Shown here in pieces: positions 1-10,642 of a stretch of 64,000 nucleotides of DNA. Each line of letters starts with the position of its first letter. The first letter of the stretch is position 1. Source of the DNA: Nocardioides piscis (GTDB lineage: Bacteria; Actinomycetota; Actinomycetes; Propionibacteriales; Nocardioidaceae); assembly GCF_011300215.1 (NCBI RefSeq), contig NZ_CP049866.1:2728001-2792000 (forward strand), read 5' to 3'. The notes beneath the pieces were generated by a model. The model did no database searches. It worked only from the letters and a program-made list of their open reading frames with translations, and had not been told where the DNA came from. A program made the position numbers and the translations under genes.

Positions 1-3000
1 TCTACCCGATCTGCACGCCCGGTCACTCAGACTCTGCGTCCTTCGACGAGGTGCTCGAGCTGCTGCACATGGGCGGGCGCTCGCTCCCGCACTCGGTGCT
101 GATGATGATCCCCGAGGCGTGGGAGAACCACACCGAGATGGACGCCAAGCGCCGCTCCTTCTACGAGTTCCACTCCTCGATGATGGAGCCCTGGGACGGA
201 CCGGCCTGTGTCGTGTTCACCGACGGCAGCCAGATCGGCGCCGTGCTCGACCGCAACGGCCTGCGGCCCAGTCGGTACTGGGTGACCGACGACGGCCTCG
301 TCGTGCTGGCCTCCGAGGTGGGCGTGCTCGACCTCGACCCGGCCACGATCGTCCGCAAGGGCCGGCTCAAGCCGGGCCGGATGTTCCTGGTCGACACCGA
401 CGAGCACCGCATCGTCGAGGACGAGGAGATCAAGACCCAGCTGGCGAGCGAGCACCCCTATGACGAGTGGCTGCACGCAGGCCTGATCCATCTCGACGAC
501 ATCCCCGACCGCGAGCACATCGTGCACACGCACGCCTCCGTCACCCGCCGCCAGCAGATCTTCGGCTACACCGAGGAGGAGCTGCGCATCCTGCTGACGC
601 CCATGGCCAACACGGGGGGCGAGGCGCTGGGCTCGATGGGCACCGACACGCCCATCGCTGCCCTGAGCGACAAGCCGCGGCTGCTGTTCGACTACTTCGC
701 CCAGCTGTTCGCGCAGGTCACCAACCCGCCACTGGACGCCATCCGCGAGGAGCTCGTCACCTCGCTCAACGGCACGATCGGTCCCGAGGCCAACCTGCTG
801 GAGCCCGCTCCGGCGTCGTGTCGCCAGGTGGTCCTGCCGTTCCCGGTGATCTCCAACGACGACCTGGCCAAGATCCGTCACATCAACCGTGACGGGGACA
901 TGCCCGGGTTCATCACCCACGTCTCCCGAGGGCTCTACGAGGTCGAGGGCGGCGGAGCCGCCATGGCCCGCCGGATCGAGGAGATCTGTGCCGAGGTCTC
1001 CGGGGCCATCGCCGAGGGCGCACGCGTCATCGTGCTCTCCGACCGCCACTCCACCGCCGAGCTCGCCCCGATCCCGTCCCTGCTGCTCACCGGAGCGGTG
1101 CACCACCACCTGGTCCGGGAGAAGACCCGCACCCAGGTCGGCCTGCTCGTCGAGGCCGGTGACGTGCGGGAGGTCCACCACGTGGCCCTGCTCGTCGGCT
1201 ACGGCGCCGCGGCGGTCAACCCCTATCTCGCCATGGAGTCCGTCGAGGACCTCGCGCGTGAGGCCTACTACGTCAAGGTCGACCCCGAACAGGCGGTCGC
1301 CAACCTGATCAAGGGGCTCGGCAAGGGCGTGCTGAAGGTGATGTCCAAGATGGGCGTCTCCACCGTCGCCTCCTACACCGGCGCCCAGATCTTCGAGGCG
1401 GTCGGCCTCTCGCAGTCGGTGGTGGACAAGTACTTCACCGGGACCACGTCCAAGCTGGGTGGCATCGAGCTGGACACGATCGCCGAGGAGGTCGCCAGGC
1501 GCCACGCGTCGGCATACCCCCGCGGCGGCATCGCTCCCGCCCACCGCGAGCTGCAGATCGGCGGCGAATACCAGTGGCGTCGCGAGGGCGAGCCGCACCT
1601 CTTCGACCCCGAGACGGTCTTCCGCCTACAGCACTCGACCCGCACGGGCAGCTACGAGATCTTCAAGCAGTACACCTCGCGCGTCGATGAGCAGTCGGAG
1701 CGGCTGATGACCCTGCGCGGACTGTTCCGGTTCAAGGACGCGGGCGCCTCGGGACGCTCGCCGATCAGCCTCGACGAGGTCGAGCCGGCCAGCGAGATCG
1801 TCAAGCGGTTCAGCACCGGCGCCATGTCCTACGGCTCGATCAGCCAGGAGGCGCACGAGACCCTCGCGGTGGCGATGAACCGCCTCGGCGGGAAGTCCAA
1901 CACCGGCGAGGGCGGCGAGGACGCCGACCGCCTCTACGACCCGGAGCGCCGCAGCTCGATCAAGCAGGTCGCCTCCGGTCGGTTCGGGGTGACGAGCGAA
2001 TACCTCACCAACGCCGACGACATCCAGATCAAGATGGCCCAGGGTGCCAAGCCCGGCGAGGGCGGGCAGCTGCCCGGCCACAAGGTCTATCCGTGGGTGG
2101 CCAAGACCCGGCACTCCACGCCGGGTGTGGGGCTCATCAGTCCGCCGCCCCACCACGACATCTACTCCATCGAGGACCTCGCCCAGCTGATCCACGACCT
2201 CAAGAACGCCAACCCGAGTGCCCGAGTGCACGTCAAGCTGGTCTCCGAGGTGGGAGTCGGCACCGTGGCCGCGGGAGTCTCCAAGGCACACGCAGACGTG
2301 GTCCTCATCTCCGGCCACGACGGCGGTACGGGCGCCTCGCCCCTGACCTCGCTCAAGCACGCAGGTGGCCCCTGGGAGCTCGGCCTTGCCGAGACGCAGC
2401 AGACGCTGCTGCTCAACGGGCTGCGCGACCGGATCGTGGTGCAGGCCGACGGCCAGCTCAAGACCGGGCGCGACGTCGTCATCGCGGCGCTGCTCGGCGC
2501 CGAGGAGTACGGCTTCGCCACCGCGCCGCTCGTCGTGTCGGGCTGCATCATGATGCGGGTCTGCCACCTCGACACCTGTCCGGTGGGCGTGGCCACGCAG
2601 AACCCCGTCCTGCGTGAGCGCTACAGCGGCAAGGCCGAGTACGTGGTCAACTTCTTCAACTACGTCGCCGAAGAGGTCCGCGAGCTGTTGGCCCAGCTGG
2701 GCTTCCGCACCCTCGACGAGGCGATCGGGCAGGTCTCCGCGCTCGACATCGAGCGTGCCGTCGGCCACTGGAAGGCGTCCGGGCTCGACCTCAGCCCGAT
2801 CCTCTACGAAGCCTCGCCGCACGGTGAGTTCGGCCAGTTCGAGGACCAGGACCTGCGGTGCACCAAGACCCAGGACCACGCCCTGGACAAGGCGCTCGAC
2901 AACGACCTGATCGCCCTGGCTGCTCCGGCGCTGGACAACGGTGAGCCGGTACGGGCACAGCTCCAGATCCGCAACGTCAACCGGACGGTCGGGACCATGC

Positions 3001-3723
3001 TCGGTCACGAGGTGACCAAGCGCTACCGCGGTGCCGGGCTTCCCGACGGCACGATCGACTTCACCCTGACCGGCTCGGCCGGCCAGTCGTTCGGGGCCTT
3101 CGTCCCGAGCGGGGTGACGCTGCGACTGGAGGGCGACGCCAACGACTATGTCGGCAAGGGCCTGTCCGGCGGCCGCATCGTCGTCCGTCCCCACCGGGAG
3201 GCGACCTTCGACGCGAGCCAGCAGATCATCGCCGGCAACACGATCGGCTACGGGGCGACCTCTGGGCAGATCTTCCTGCGCGGCCAGGCCGGGGAGCGGT
3301 TCTGCGTGCGCAACTCCGGCGCGACCGCGATCGTCGAGGGGGTGGGCGACCACGGCTGTGAATACATGACAGGTGGTGTCGTCGTCGTCCTCGGTGCGAC
3401 GGGCCGCAACTTCGCGGCCGGCATGTCGGGCGGCTGCGCCTATGTGCTCGATCTCGACGAGGGGCGGGTCAACCATGAGCTCGTCGAACTCGGCCCCGTC
3501 ACCGGCGACGCGGCCGACCAGCTCAGGAGGCTGGTGGCCGAGCACGCGGAGGAGACGGGATCGACCGTCGCCGCCGAGCTCGTCGCCGACTGGCAGGGTG
3601 CGCTCGCGCGGTTCACCGAGGTGATGCCCCGCGACTACAAGCGCGTCCTCGACGCTCGTGCCGACGCTCTCGCCGAGGGCCTCGACGAAGACCAGGCCAA
3701 CGCGCGGATTATGGAGGTCCTCC

Positions 3724-3731
<8 letters not shown>
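1..3731 (+). CDS. gltB: Glutamate synthase large subunit, 5' end cut off by window edge
   Basis: This is the NADPH-dependent glutamate synthase (GOGAT) alpha subunit, which makes two glutamates from glutamine and 2-oxoglutarate. The reading frame is open from base 3, so the start and the N-terminal nucleophile cysteine lie upstream; 1242 codons remain. Visible are the rest of the amidotransferase domain, the linker, the FMN-binding synthase domain ([14 protein letters not shown] near 2310-2350) and the C-terminal glucosamine-like beta-helix. The 3Fe-4S cysteines are encoded at 2544, 2562 and 2577, giving the expected C-x5-C-x4-C spacing. The stop overlaps the gltD start by 8 bases, so the two subunits are translationally coupled. 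The identity is certain; only the 5' part is missing. Confidence 0.97.
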
Positions 3732-5181
<1,450 letters not shown>

Positions 5182-5222
5182 GCTTCGCGGGGCATTGGTG
5201 ATTGGAACGATCAATGTCCCGC

Positions 5223-5228
5223 TAGGCT
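5223..5228 (+). promoter_or_regulatory. -10 box of leaderless pyk promoter
   Basis: TAGGCT ends 6 bases before the GTG at 5235, with no Shine-Dalgarno sequence between. The same arrangement precedes many starts in this window, so a leaderless transcript is inferred. Confidence 0.6.
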
Positions 5229-5234
5229 CACAGG

Positions 5235-6683
5235 GTGCGTAGAGCCAAGATCGTCTGCACCCTCGGCCCAGCGGTCGCCACGCCGGAGCGCATCCGTGAG
5301 CTGGTGGACAGTGGGATGGACGTCGCGCGGCTCAACATGAGCCACGGCGACCATGCCGAGCACGAGCGGCTCTATCGCCTGGTCCGCCGGGCGAGCGACG
5401 AGTCGGGTCACGGTGTCGGCATCTTCGCCGACCTCCAGGGCCCCAAGATCCGGCTGGGGGAGTTCGCCGACGGTCCGGTGCGGCTCGAGACGGGTGCCAC
5501 CTTCACGATCACCACTCGCGACGTCGCAGGCGACGAGACCGAGTGCTCGACGACGTACGACGGCCTGCCGGGCGACGTCGCGCCCGGAGACCCCCTGCTG
5601 ATCGACGACGGCAAGGTCAGGCTCCGCGTGCTCGAGGTCGACGGCCGCGACGTCCGGACCGAGGTCGTCGTGGGCGGCAAGGTCTCCGACCACAAGGGGA
5701 TCAACCTGCCGGGTGTCGCGGTGTCGGTCCCTGCACTGTCGGAGAAGGACACTGCCGACCTGCGCTGGGCCCTGCGCACCGGGGTCGACTTCGTCGCCCT
5801 CAGCTTCGTCCGGAGCGCCAACGACGCGGAGGACGTGCGGGCGATCATGCGCGAGGAGGACATCTTCGTCCCGGTGATCGCCAAGATCGAGAAGCCCCAG
5901 GCCATCGAGGCCATCGACGAGATCGTCTCGGCCTTCGACGGCGTCATGGTGGCGCGCGGCGACCTGGGCGTGGAGTGCCCGCTCGAGGACGTGCCGATCC
6001 ACCAGAAGCTCATCATCGACAAGGCGCGGCGCAACGCCAAGCCGGTCATCGTGGCGACCCAGATGCTGGAGTCGATGATCACCGCCCCGGCGCCCACGCG
6101 TGCCGAGGCGAGTGACGTGGCCAACGCGGTGCTCGACGGCGCCGACGCCGTCATGCTCTCCGGAGAGACGAGCGTGGGGGAGCACCCCATCGTGGCCGTG
6201 CAGACCATGGCGCGGATCGTGGTCTCGACCGAGCAGAACGGCCTGAGCCACATGGCTGCGGTGAGCTGGGAGCCGCACACCCGCGGCGGAATCATCGCGA
6301 AGGCCGCGGCCGGCGTGGCGGATGCCGTGGGCGCCAAGTTCCTCGTCGCGTTCACCCAGTCCGGCGACTCGGCGCGCCGCCTCTCGCGCTATCGCGGGCC
6401 GATCCCGATCCTGGCCTTCACGCCGGAGGCGCGGACGCGTTCGCAGCTCTCCCTGACGTGGGGCGTCGAGACCTTCCAGGGCGCCGAGGTCGAGCACACC
6501 GACGAGATGGTGAGGCAGGTGGACGAGGCGCTGCTCGCCATCGGCCGGGTCGAGCAGGGCGACCTGGTGGTCATCATCGCCGGCAGCCCGCCCGGCATCC
6601 CCGGGTCGACCAACGCCCTGCGCATCCACCGGATGGGAGACGCGATCAACGGCGTCGCGCCCGCCTACCGCCGCCTGGGTTGA
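5235..6683 (+). CDS. pyk: Pyruvate kinase
   Basis: It catalyses the last step of glycolysis, phosphoenolpyruvate plus ADP to pyruvate plus ATP, in the cytosol. The 482-residue protein is of normal length. Motifs seen are RLNMSHGDHAEH near residue 33, ADLQGPKIRLGEF near 68, the active-site stretch VIAKIEKPQAIEAIDE, the ARGDLGVE loop and MLSGETSVGEHP. The GTG start follows a leaderless-type -10 box. Its TGA directly abuts the stop codon of the convergent gene on the other strand (shared TGATCA at 6681-6686), and no terminator hairpin is visible there. Confidence 0.96.
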   Translation: MRRAKIVCTLGPAVATPERIRELVDSGMDVARLNMSHGDHAEHERLYRLVRRASDESGHGVGIFADLQGPKIRLGEFADGPVRLETGATFTITTRDVAGDETECSTTYDGLPGDVAPGDPLLIDDGKVRLRVLEVDGRDVRTEVVVGGKVSDHKGINLPGVAVSVPALSEKDTADLRWALRTGVDFVALSFVRSANDAEDVRAIMREEDIFVPVIAKIEKPQAIEAIDEIVSAFDGVMVARGDLGVECPLEDVPIHQKLIIDKARRNAKPVIVATQMLESMITAPAPTRAEASDVANAVLDGADAVMLSGETSVGEHPIVAVQTMARIVVSTEQNGLSHMAAVSWEPHTRGGIIAKAAAGVADAVGAKFLVAFTQSGDSARRLSRYRGPIPILAFTPEARTRSQLSLTWGVETFQGAEVEHTDEMVRQVDEALLAIGRVEQGDLVVIIAGSPPGIPGSTNALRIHRMGDAINGVAPAYRRLG

Positions 6684-7460
6684 TCACGACTTCTTCCCGA
6701 CCAGGTCGTCGAGCATGGCGACGCCCTCGCGCCGCGACACCGAGATCGTCCACGGTCCAGACTCTCGCCATGGCACGCCGACCAGGTCGAGCGCCCAGCA
6801 GCACAGCTCGCGGATGTCCGCCGAGCGATTGCTGAACTGCCAGCGGGGGTAGTCGTATCTCCGCCTCTTCCCAGCGACGACGCGGGTGGTCCAGTTGTTG
6901 GCGCGGCAGCCGTCGGAGTGGAAGAGACCGCGGAGGAAGTCGCCGGGGAAGGCCGTGACGATCTCCTCCTGCCACTCCTCCAGCAGGATCGGACGCTCGT
7001 GCTTGCGACCTGGTCCGTGCTGGGGGAAGAGGCAGGGCCAGTGTTTCCAGGACACGGTCGAGACGACAGTGCCAGGCACCAGTCGCACGTGTGGTCGAGA
7101 GCCCGGTTTGACCGCCCGCATCAGTACGAGAATGCCGACGTTGAGCTGCTCATACTGCCGGTCGTTGTAGATGTGCAGGTTGTAGACACCTCGCCGGCCC
7201 GTGGAGATGTATCCGTCCCCGAGGTACCAGCCCAAGAGCTCGCTGTATGCGGCTGGAGGCAGAGGACCGCCATCGCAACGGGGACACGGGGGTGCGAGGT
7301 GCTGCTGGCCGCGCTGCAGCCCACGACGTTGATAGAGACGTCGCCATCGGCGGATCGTCTTGACAGATACCTCGTGGCGGCGCGCGTTGTCGGCATCTGA
7401 CATGCCCCCAGCGGACGCAACCAGAGCACTGTCGACAACGGATTGAGGGCGAACGTGCAT
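6684..7460 (-). CDS. Free-standing HTH plus LAGLIDADG-type endonuclease-like protein
   Basis: The predicted protein has 258 residues. Residues about 7-47 form a helix-turn-helix of the Hin/IS630-like kind (ARRHEVSVKTIRRWRRLY), followed by a CPRC pair near 59-62. Two LAGLIDADG-like helices follow, LLGWYLGDGYI at about 75-85 and FLRGLFHSDGC at about 175-185, each with the acidic residue that would bind metal. This is the pattern of a monomeric two-repeat homing endonuclease, but it stands alone, not inside an intron or intein. The gene begins 34 bases past the 3' end of tRNA-Leu on the same strand and may be read from the tRNA promoter. The ATG at 7460 was chosen because it gives a complete HTH. 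A regulatory role for a domesticated endonuclease is possible; nuclease activity is not shown. Confidence 0.75.
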   Translation of the reverse strand: MHVRPQSVVDSALVASAGGMSDADNARRHEVSVKTIRRWRRLYQRRGLQRGQQHLAPPCPRCDGGPLPPAAYSELLGWYLGDGYISTGRRGVYNLHIYNDRQYEQLNVGILVLMRAVKPGSRPHVRLVPGTVVSTVSWKHWPCLFPQHGPGRKHERPILLEEWQEEIVTAFPGDFLRGLFHSDGCRANNWTTRVVAGKRRRYDYPRWQFSNRSADIRELCCWALDLVGVPWRESGPWTISVSRREGVAMLDDLVGKKS

Positions 7461-7494
7461 GTCCCGAGCATCATGGTCAGCACCGACATTCGTG

Positions 7495-7577
7495 TGCCGG
7501 GTGTGGGATTCGAACCCACACGCCCTTTCGGACAATGGTGTTTGAGACCATCGCGTCTGCCATTCCGCCAACCCGGC
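7495..7577 (-). tRNA. tRNA-Leu (anticodon CAA, reads UUG)
   Basis: The reverse strand folds into a complete cloverleaf. It has a 7-bp acceptor stem GCCGGGT/ACCCGGC, an anticodon stem ATGGT/ACCAT closing the loop CTCAAAC, a long variable arm and a T arm GTGGG-TTCGAAT-CCCAC. Discriminator base A73 and the long variable arm agree with leucine. CCA is not encoded. Confidence 0.96.
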
Positions 7578-7603
7578 TGGGGAGCGAGGAAACCGTACCC
7601 GAC

Positions 7604-7609
7604 TAGCCT
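7604..7609 (+). promoter_or_regulatory. -10 box of leaderless promoter for the ANTAR regulator
   Basis: TAGCCT ends 7 bases before the GTG at 7617 with no ribosome binding site between; leaderless transcription is inferred. Confidence 0.6.
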
Positions 7610-7616
7610 TGGCCCC

Positions 7617-8243
7617 GTGACCGAGCCTGCCACCGAGCGCACCCGGGACGACACGTCTCCTCGCCGCGTCGTGATCGCCGAGGACGAGGCCCTGATCCGG
7701 ATGGACCTGGCCGAGATGCTGGCCGAGGAGGGATACGACGTCGTCGGCCAGGCCGGCGACGGGCAGAAGGCCGTCGAGCTGGCCCGCGAGCACCGGCCCG
7801 ACCTGGTCATCCTGGACGTGAAGATGCCCGTCCTCGACGGGATCGCGGCGGCGGAGCTGATCGCCGGCGAGCGCATCGCCCCGGTCGTCATCCTCACCGC
7901 CTTCTCGCAGCGAGAGCTCGTCGAGCGGGCGCGCGACGCCGGCGCCATGGCCTATCTCGTCAAGCCCTTCTCGCCGACCGACCTCGTGCCCGCCATCGAG
8001 ATGGCGCTCAGCCGCTTCGAGGAGGTGATGGTCCTCGAACGCGAGGTCGCCGACCTCCAGGAGTCCCTGGCCACCCGCAAGGTCGTCGAGCGCGCCAAGA
8101 GCGTGCTGCAGGCGCAGCTCGGCCTGAGCGAACCGGAAGCCTTCCGGTGGATCCAGAAGACAGCGATGGATCTTCGCCTGTCCATGCGGCAGGTGGCCGA
8201 AGGAGTTGTGGAACACGGCCCGACTGCCGGAAATCCCACCTGA
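7617..8243 (+). CDS. pdtaR: ANTAR-domain response regulator (PdtaR type)
   Basis: This cytoplasmic two-component response regulator should bind RNA through ANTAR when phosphorylated, acting on terminator/antiterminator hairpins. The 208-residue protein has a receiver domain with the acidic pair in VVIAEDEALI, the phospho-acceptor Asp in LVILDVKMP and the conserved Lys in YLVKPF. A coiled linker leads to the C-terminal ANTAR helices (VVERAKSVLQAQLGLSE to LRLSMRQVA). This is the layout of mycobacterial PdtaR. The GTG at 7617 was chosen because upstream extension would run through the tRNA gene and because of the leaderless -10 box. The partner kinase PdtaS is not in the window. Confidence 0.93.
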   Translation: MTEPATERTRDDTSPRRVVIAEDEALIRMDLAEMLAEEGYDVVGQAGDGQKAVELAREHRPDLVILDVKMPVLDGIAAAELIAGERIAPVVILTAFSQRELVERARDAGAMAYLVKPFSPTDLVPAIEMALSRFEEVMVLEREVADLQESLATRKVVERAKSVLQAQLGLSEPEAFRWIQKTAMDLRLSMRQVAEGVVEHGPTAGNPT

Positions 8244-8325
8244 TTCGTGGACACGGTTGAGTCACAAATGCGTCACGTCCGCAAACATGCCCCCACAAAG
8301 GTGATCCACCACACATCGAGGGTGC

Positions 8326-8331
8326 TAGGTT
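8326..8331 (+). promoter_or_regulatory. Possible -10 box upstream of the branched-chain amino-acid SBP gene
   Basis: TAGGTT lies 60 bases before the ATG at 8392, which would give a leader of about 50 bases ending in GGAGG. No convincing -35 element was found, so this is tentative. Confidence 0.35.
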
Positions 8332-8391
8332 TCCGCTGACCCGACCCACATCGGGTGCCTGCACGTCCCGACTTGCTACAACGGAGGACCA

Positions 8392-9552
8392 ATGTTGCGA
8401 ACCACGAGGCCCAAGCGCGCAGTGATTGCGCTCATCGCTACGGCGGGGTTGACGCTGAGTGCCTGTGGCACCACCGAGGACTCGAACGAGGGCGGAAGTG
8501 ACAGCGACAGCGGCAGCGCTGCCTGCGACCTGACGCTCGCGTTCTTCGGCCCGCAGACCGGCCCCGCTGCCGGTCTCGGCGCGCCGATCATCAACGGTGC
8601 CCAGCTGGCGATCGACCAGTACAACGCCGACGCCGAGTGCGAGGTCGCCTACGAGCAGATCGACTCGCAGGGAAGCCCCGACCAGGCCCCGTCGCTCGCG
8701 ACCGAAGCCGCCGGCAACGAGGCCATCATCGGCATCGTCGGGCCGGCGTTCTCCGGTGAGTCCGCCGCTGCTGGTCCGATCTTCGCCGAGGCCGGTCTGC
8801 CGACCGTCAGCCCCTCGGCCACCAACCCGGCGCTGTCCGAGAACGGGTGGGACACCTTCCACCGCGCCCTCGGCAACGACGCCACCCAGGGTCCGGCCGC
8901 TGCGAAGTACATCCAGGACACCATCGGCGCCAAGGCCGTCTTCGTGATCGACGACGCCTCCGAGTACGGCGCCGGCCTTGCCGGCATCGTCGAGGAGGAC
9001 CTCGGCGACGCGGTCGTCGACACCGACACCATCCAGGCCGGCCAGACCGACTTCGGCGCGACGGTGACGAAGGTTCGTTCGTCCAAGGCCGACGCGGTCT
9101 TCTTCGGTGGCTACTACGCCGAGGCGGCGCTGATCGTGCGCCAGCTGCGCGACAGCGGCTTCGAGGGTGACTTCGTGGTCGCCGACGGCGTCAAGGACCC
9201 CGGCTACCTCGACGGTGCCGGCAAGTCCGCTGAGGGCACCATCATCACCTGCCCCTGCATCCCCGCCGAGGACCCGGCCGTGGCCGACTTCGCAGCTGCC
9301 TACGAGGAGGAGTTCGGTGAGGCACCGGGCACCTACGCCGCCGAGGCCTACGACGCCGCGACGATCTTCCTCGACGGCATCGCCGAGGGCATCGACACCC
9401 GCGAGGACATGCTCGCCTTCGTCAACGACTACGACGAGGCCGGCGTGACCAAGCAGCTGTCCTTCGACGAGGCCGGCGAGCCGGCCGACGTCCACGTCTA
9501 CGCCTACAAGGTCGAGGGTGGCGAGATCGTCTCCGACACCGAGATCATGTGA
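8392..9552 (+). CDS. Branched-chain amino-acid ABC transporter, substrate-binding lipoprotein
   Basis: This is the extracellular periplasmic-binding-fold component that captures the substrate (leucine, isoleucine, valine or a related molecule) for the LivHMGF complex encoded next. The 386-residue protein starts with a lipoprotein signal peptide and lipobox LSAC (Cys near residue 24), then an acidic Ser/Gly linker and a type I binding fold. Features typical of the family are FFGPQTGPAAGLGAPI near the start and GIVGPAFSGE. The start is fixed by GGAGG 7 bases before the ATG. A strong hairpin follows the gene, which probably makes its transcript more abundant than the downstream genes. The exact substrate cannot be told. 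Confidence 0.92.
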   Translation: MLRTTRPKRAVIALIATAGLTLSACGTTEDSNEGGSDSDSGSAACDLTLAFFGPQTGPAAGLGAPIINGAQLAIDQYNADAECEVAYEQIDSQGSPDQAPSLATEAAGNEAIIGIVGPAFSGESAAAGPIFAEAGLPTVSPSATNPALSENGWDTFHRALGNDATQGPAAAKYIQDTIGAKAVFVIDDASEYGAGLAGIVEEDLGDAVVDTDTIQAGQTDFGATVTKVRSSKADAVFFGGYYAEAALIVRQLRDSGFEGDFVVADGVKDPGYLDGAGKSAEGTIITCPCIPAEDPAVADFAAAYEEEFGEAPGTYAAEAYDAATIFLDGIAEGIDTREDMLAFVNDYDEAGVTKQLSFDEAGEPADVHVYAYKVEGGEIVSDTEIM

Positions 9553-9582
9553 CGCTGACTCACTAGAACAACGAGTGTGATT

Positions 9583-9617
9583 GGTTGCGGCCGGGGGCGA
9601 ACCCCCCGGCCGCAACC
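9583..9617 (+). terminator. Long GC hairpin between SBP and permease genes
   Basis: A perfect 15-bp stem (GGTTGCGGCCGGGGG at 9583-9597 and its complement at 9603-9617) closes a 5-base loop. There is no U-tract. Its place right after the SBP gene and before livH suggests partial termination or 3'-end protection that raises SBP expression over the rest of the operon. Confidence 0.7.
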
Positions 9618-9647
9618 CTGTCCGAACCTAGGGGCCCAGGAGGCCTG

Positions 9648-10642
9648 GTGAACTTCGACTTCTTGTTCAACAACTTCGCGGAGCTGACCGTCACCGGTCT
9701 GGCCTTCGGCTCCATCTATGCCCTGATCGCGCTGGGCTACACGATGGTCTACGGCGTGCTCCAGCTGATCAACTTCGCCCACTCCGAGGTGTTCATGTAT
9801 GGCACCTTCGCAGCGCTGTGGACCACGATGTTCATGGTCGGCGACAGCAACGTCAGCACGATCAAGGGCATCGGCGTGCTGCTGCTCGCACTGCTGGCAG
9901 CCATGGCCATGTCCGCGACGATCGCGCTCGTGCTCGAGCGGGTCGCCTATCGTCCGCTGCTCAAGCGCAACGCCCCCGGCTGATCGCCCTGATCTCCGCC
10001 ATCGGTGCGTCCTTCGTCCTGGCCGAGCTGATGGGTCTGCGCGACCGCGTCGCTGGCTGGCTCGGGCTCGACGGGGAGCTGGCTCGCTACGTCAGTGGTG
10101 CGCGGATCAACCGCAGCATGCCCGAGGTGCTCGACAACAAGAAGCTCTTCCGCATCGGTGACTACCAGCTGACGTCGGTCGACGTCCTCGTCATCGTCTC
10201 CGCCATCGCGATGATGGTGATCCTGGACCAGTTCGTCCGCCGCTCCAAGATGGGCCGCGGGATCAGGGCGACCGCCCAGGACCCCGAGACCGCCGCGCTG
10301 ATGGGTGTCAACGCCACCCGATCGGTCCAGCTGACGTTCCTCCTCGGAGGGTTGATGGCCGGTGCGGCCGCCTTCCTCTACATGCTGAAGATCGAGACCA
10401 CGAAGTTCGACGTCGGCTTCCTGCTGGGGGTCAAGGCCTTCACCGCCGCCGTCCTCGGTGGCATCGGCAACCTGCGTGGTGCCCTCCTCGGCGGGCTGAT
10501 CCTCGGGGTCGCGGAGAACTGGGGCTCCGCCCTGTTCGGCACCGAGTGGCGCGACGTGGTGGCCTTCGTCATCCTGGTCGTCATCCTGCTGTTCCGGCCC
10601 TCCGGTCTCCTGGGAGAGTCGCTCGGAAAGGCCCGCGCATGA
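9648..10642 (+). CDS. livH: Branched-chain amino-acid ABC permease LivH (apparent frameshift)
   Basis: LivH is one of the two integral-membrane subunits of the transporter. The first reading frame runs from the GTG at 9648, after AGGAGG, and ends early at about 9983. The remainder continues in another frame from RLIALISAIGASF to the TGA at 10642. Restoring one C in the run 9973-9977 (five present, six expected) joins the parts as NAPRLIALISAIG and gives a normal protein of about 331 residues. It has about eight membrane helices and the EAA-like loop GRGIRATAQDPETAALMGVN. A sequence error is more likely than a pseudogene because livM, livG and livF downstream are intact and coupled. Confidence 0.9.

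Noticed and set aside
7495..7577. tRNA-Leu as an attachment site of an integrated element
   Set aside because: I found no integrase gene and no repeated copy of the tRNA 3' end within the window.
9973..9977. Programmed ribosomal frameshift in livH and the other split genes
   Set aside because: No slippery heptamer or downstream pseudoknot was seen, and the same one-base shift in about ten unrelated genes is better explained by sequence error.
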